Of a stretch of DNA of 64,000 nucleotides, positions 61,773-64,000 are shown piece by piece. The stretch lies in NCBI RefSeq assembly GCF_021155775.2, contig NC_060234.1:22624026-22688025 (forward strand), read 5' to 3'. The notes under the pieces are model-generated. The model made no database searches and had not been told where the DNA came from. It worked only from the letters and a program-made list of their open reading frames with translations. The first letter of the stretch is position 1. Each line of letters starts with the position of its first letter. The stretch is from Neodiprion pinetum. Taxonomy: Eukaryota > Arthropoda > Insecta > Hymenoptera > Diprionidae. Both the position numbers and the translations under genes were made by a program.

Positions 61773-63340
61773 CTAGAGAGAGCCCGTTTCTCTGGGCTCG
61801 TTCCCCTCTCCCTTCCCTTCGCTTCTCTCTTCATGCAGTCCTTTACCCCCGCACAGACGTCATTTATTCCGTATAATTGGACAGGAAGAAGTGGAGAGGA
61901 GATTTTCGCTCGTTTCTCCGTCTCCGCCGAACCCCGCGTTTACCTTCAACCTATGAAACCAAGTCCGAGACTGGCGAAGGTACAAAGAGAGCCAGGCTTC
62001 TCTTTAACGATGTCACGTGACTTCGAGACTCTGCATACTTGCGCAGGTTAACGAGAACGGTCTCAGGTAGCTATGAAAATTAGGCATGTAAGACAAGTTC
62101 AACTTTCATAACACAGGAATCGAAATATGGATATTTGCATAAACTAATAGTTGAATACAAGAATAGTCGAGTTACAGAAGGAAGCGAAATTAACTGAATA
62201 ACAAAAGAGTTTGTGCAGAAACTCGAGATGTTATCGAAAATTGACGAAATATTTATACTACAACACCCTTTCGAGCTTCCGAATTAAATAAAAACTTTCG
62301 AATTATCACTTCTACAAGCCGTTTACGCACCAACAATTACGTTGAACGGTAAAATTACGTCGGTCTGTAGATTTCGACGCCAGAATGTTAGAAATAATTG
62401 CTAGAGATTTTTTAAACGTACGTTTTTGTTCTTGTTTCAACTTTGATGCAGATGATCCGACCGATTCATTTTTTAACTTGATAAATTTCAGGCTTCGAAT
62501 ACCATGACAACTTGATTCCAGTCATTTTAATTTTATTTGCTTTCTACTCGTCTGATTTTGGTTTTATAAGTATTGACCAAATGTTTTTAACACTGAGTTG
62601 TCTTTTTTTCAGCCATTACGTGATGCAAATATTCAGATGTCAATTCCTGTATATTTTGCAATTTGATAAAACTTTACACAGACTCAAGCTGTACATGTAT
62701 TCGAAATTCCCTTAATCTATAGTTGTCCGATCTTTATAAACTAACATTGTTAAGAAAAAAATCCCGGCTGTCTCCGCTTCTCGAATTCTGCTTACACATC
62801 AAAAACACAATAGCGATTCGTTACTCCACAACGACAGCTAAAGACGTACTTAAAGCAGTATCCAAGCTCAATTTTCTCATTAAAAATTTTCCTCAGCCAA
62901 AATTTTTCTCTACCATTCACCACGATGATATTTCAATATAATCTGAGCCCGAATCCTGCGTCGATGTAAAGCATGCAGCAATTCTCCGCATTGGGTTGAA
63001 AAGCACAGTGCAATATATACCCAACCCCGTAGTGAAATCCTTCCTCCCTGTTCCTCGTTCTTCCCAGCATGCATACATGCATATAACCTGCAAACGAGTT
63101 CCCCTGCAACATTCCCCCATACACAACTAGACCTTGAGGAAGGAAATAGGGAACCGAATGATAGGACAGAAGCGTCTTCCCTCGGAAAAGCCAGTATACC
63201 CAAACCTAAATCCCTGTTTCTCTTTCTATTTCGCCTCATTCCTCCCGTTCTTCCTCTCCTCCAGGACTACGGAAGAGCCAAATGTTTGTCCAAGAGGAAC
63301 CGAAGAAGTGTAGAGAGATGGAGAGGCGACTGTGAATGTG
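61773..63340. other. Non-coding stretch
   Basis: A short GC-richer segment with pyrimidine tracts (61.77-62.05 kb), then AT-rich DNA with an octamer at 62133-62140, then rising GC from 62.95 kb. No exon is recognised. Confidence 0.5.
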
Positions 63341-63430
63341 GGAAGGGCGGGAGTGCGGTGTGGGGTGTGCGACGAGGGGCGAGGGGCGGTGGGGCGGAAG
63401 GGGGAACGGGGAAGGGGGGGGGCGGGGGAG
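63341..63430 (+). other. G-rich tract, potential G-quadruplex
   Basis: Many runs of 3-9 G (GGGGCGAGGGGCGGTGGGGC and onward) within 90 bp allow quadruplex folding on the plus strand. The opposite strand is C-rich. Confidence 0.5.
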
Positions 63431-63744
63431 TCGCGAATCCCTGGATGGGTCTCCGCGGTCTCGGCGACTGAGGAAGGGGGGTAGAAGGGGGGCCAGCTCC
63501 TCTTAGCGCATTTCAATATATGGCGAAGAAGGCCTTTGAGGTTGAGGGAAGGAGGGCGCTATTGATTCCTCTTTTAATCTCGTCGTGCAGGCCCGCCTTG
63601 CCCCGCACCTCCCAGCCCCACCCCCAACCCTCGATCCCGGCGACGGGATCCGGGGTGAGAGGGGTTACTTATTTGAATGTGTCGTCGCGCGCGCCCCGAG
63701 ACAAAAACGAGAGAGAATCCGTGAAATCGATGTGCCGCCCCCGA

Positions 63745-63764
63745 CCCCCCCCCCCCCCCCCCCC
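63745..63764. repeat. Poly-C run
   Basis: Twenty consecutive C flanked by further CCCCC groups, giving a C-rich zone of about 55 bp close to the end of the window. The rest of 63.43-64.0 kb is GC-rich to 63.85 kb and has no recognised exon. Confidence 0.9.
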
Positions 63765-64000
63765 GCCGACCCCCGGACCCGCCGCCTCAAACTTCGGCAC
63801 CCCCGACTATGCTGTGCTGGGCGAAAGAAATCCAGCGCCCGTCTCTTTATACCGTAATGTGTTATACGCTGCACACGCACGCACTCACACCTTTAGACGT
63901 ATTATAAAATACGTAAATGCTATCTTCCTCTCATTCTTTCGCGCTGTCTTTCTATTTCACTCTTGTCGAGGGGTTGGTGTGCGTGCAGGTTGCGGGCTCG

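Noticed and set aside
1..64000. CRISPR array, bacterial defence system or operon
   Set aside because: No regularly spaced repeats, no clustered same-strand bacterial-type genes; all repeats seen are eukaryotic microsatellites.

Overview
The window looks like nuclear DNA from an insect. Three things point that way: one intron-bounded coding exon in about 64 kb, long stretches of non-coding sequence, and many microsatellites. There are no bacterial-style gene arrays, ribosome binding sites or operons. CpG is not depleted, which together with the mix of CpG-rich and AT-rich blocks fits Hymenoptera (for example a sawfly). The order is an inference from style and not from any diagnostic gene. Layout: positions 1 to about 40.4 kb have no recognisable exon and alternate between moderately GC-rich, CpG-containing blocks and AT-richer spacers. 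They hold pyrimidine, (GA)n and (GGAT)n repeats, a palindromic MITE at about 12.4 kb, and several stretches dense in TAATTA homeodomain-type sites and ATGCAAAT octamers. They could be introns and/or upstream regulatory DNA of the gene whose last exon lies at 40,448-41,163. That exon, on the plus strand, encodes the C-terminus of a zinc-finger nuclear protein. It carries one C2HC finger, one long-spaced C2H2 finger and a short basic patch near the end. Its architecture is compatible with the C-terminus of zfh2/ZFHX3/ZFHX4-type zinc-finger homeobox proteins, but no homeodomain is visible in the window. Downstream, 41.2 to about 45.8 kb is very AT-rich and crowded with (AT)n, (TAA)n, (TAC)n and (CAA)n microsatellites. 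It contains AATAAA signals near 41.57 and 45.77 kb, so a short 3'UTR and a long alternative one are both plausible. From 46 to 64 kb there is mainly AT-rich non-coding DNA with a few GC-richer islands (46.0-46.6, 54.8-55.1, 56.3-56.9, 59.2-59.7 and 63.0-63.9 kb). A decayed transposon-type gene fragment with a SWIM-like CxxC...CxH motif lies at 52.7-53.0 kb, and a second copy of the palindromic MITE lies at 58.9-59.2 kb. An unusually long but unrecognised minus-strand open frame, broken by one stop, lies at 60.9-61.8 kb. No tRNA, rRNA or CRISPR array could be supported. Nothing was found that amounts to a complete new multi-gene system. The most informative items are the zinc-finger exon with its microsatellite-rich tail, the two-copy MITE family, the SWIM-type transposon relic, the octamer/TAATTA-dense non-coding DNA and two CTCF-like sites.
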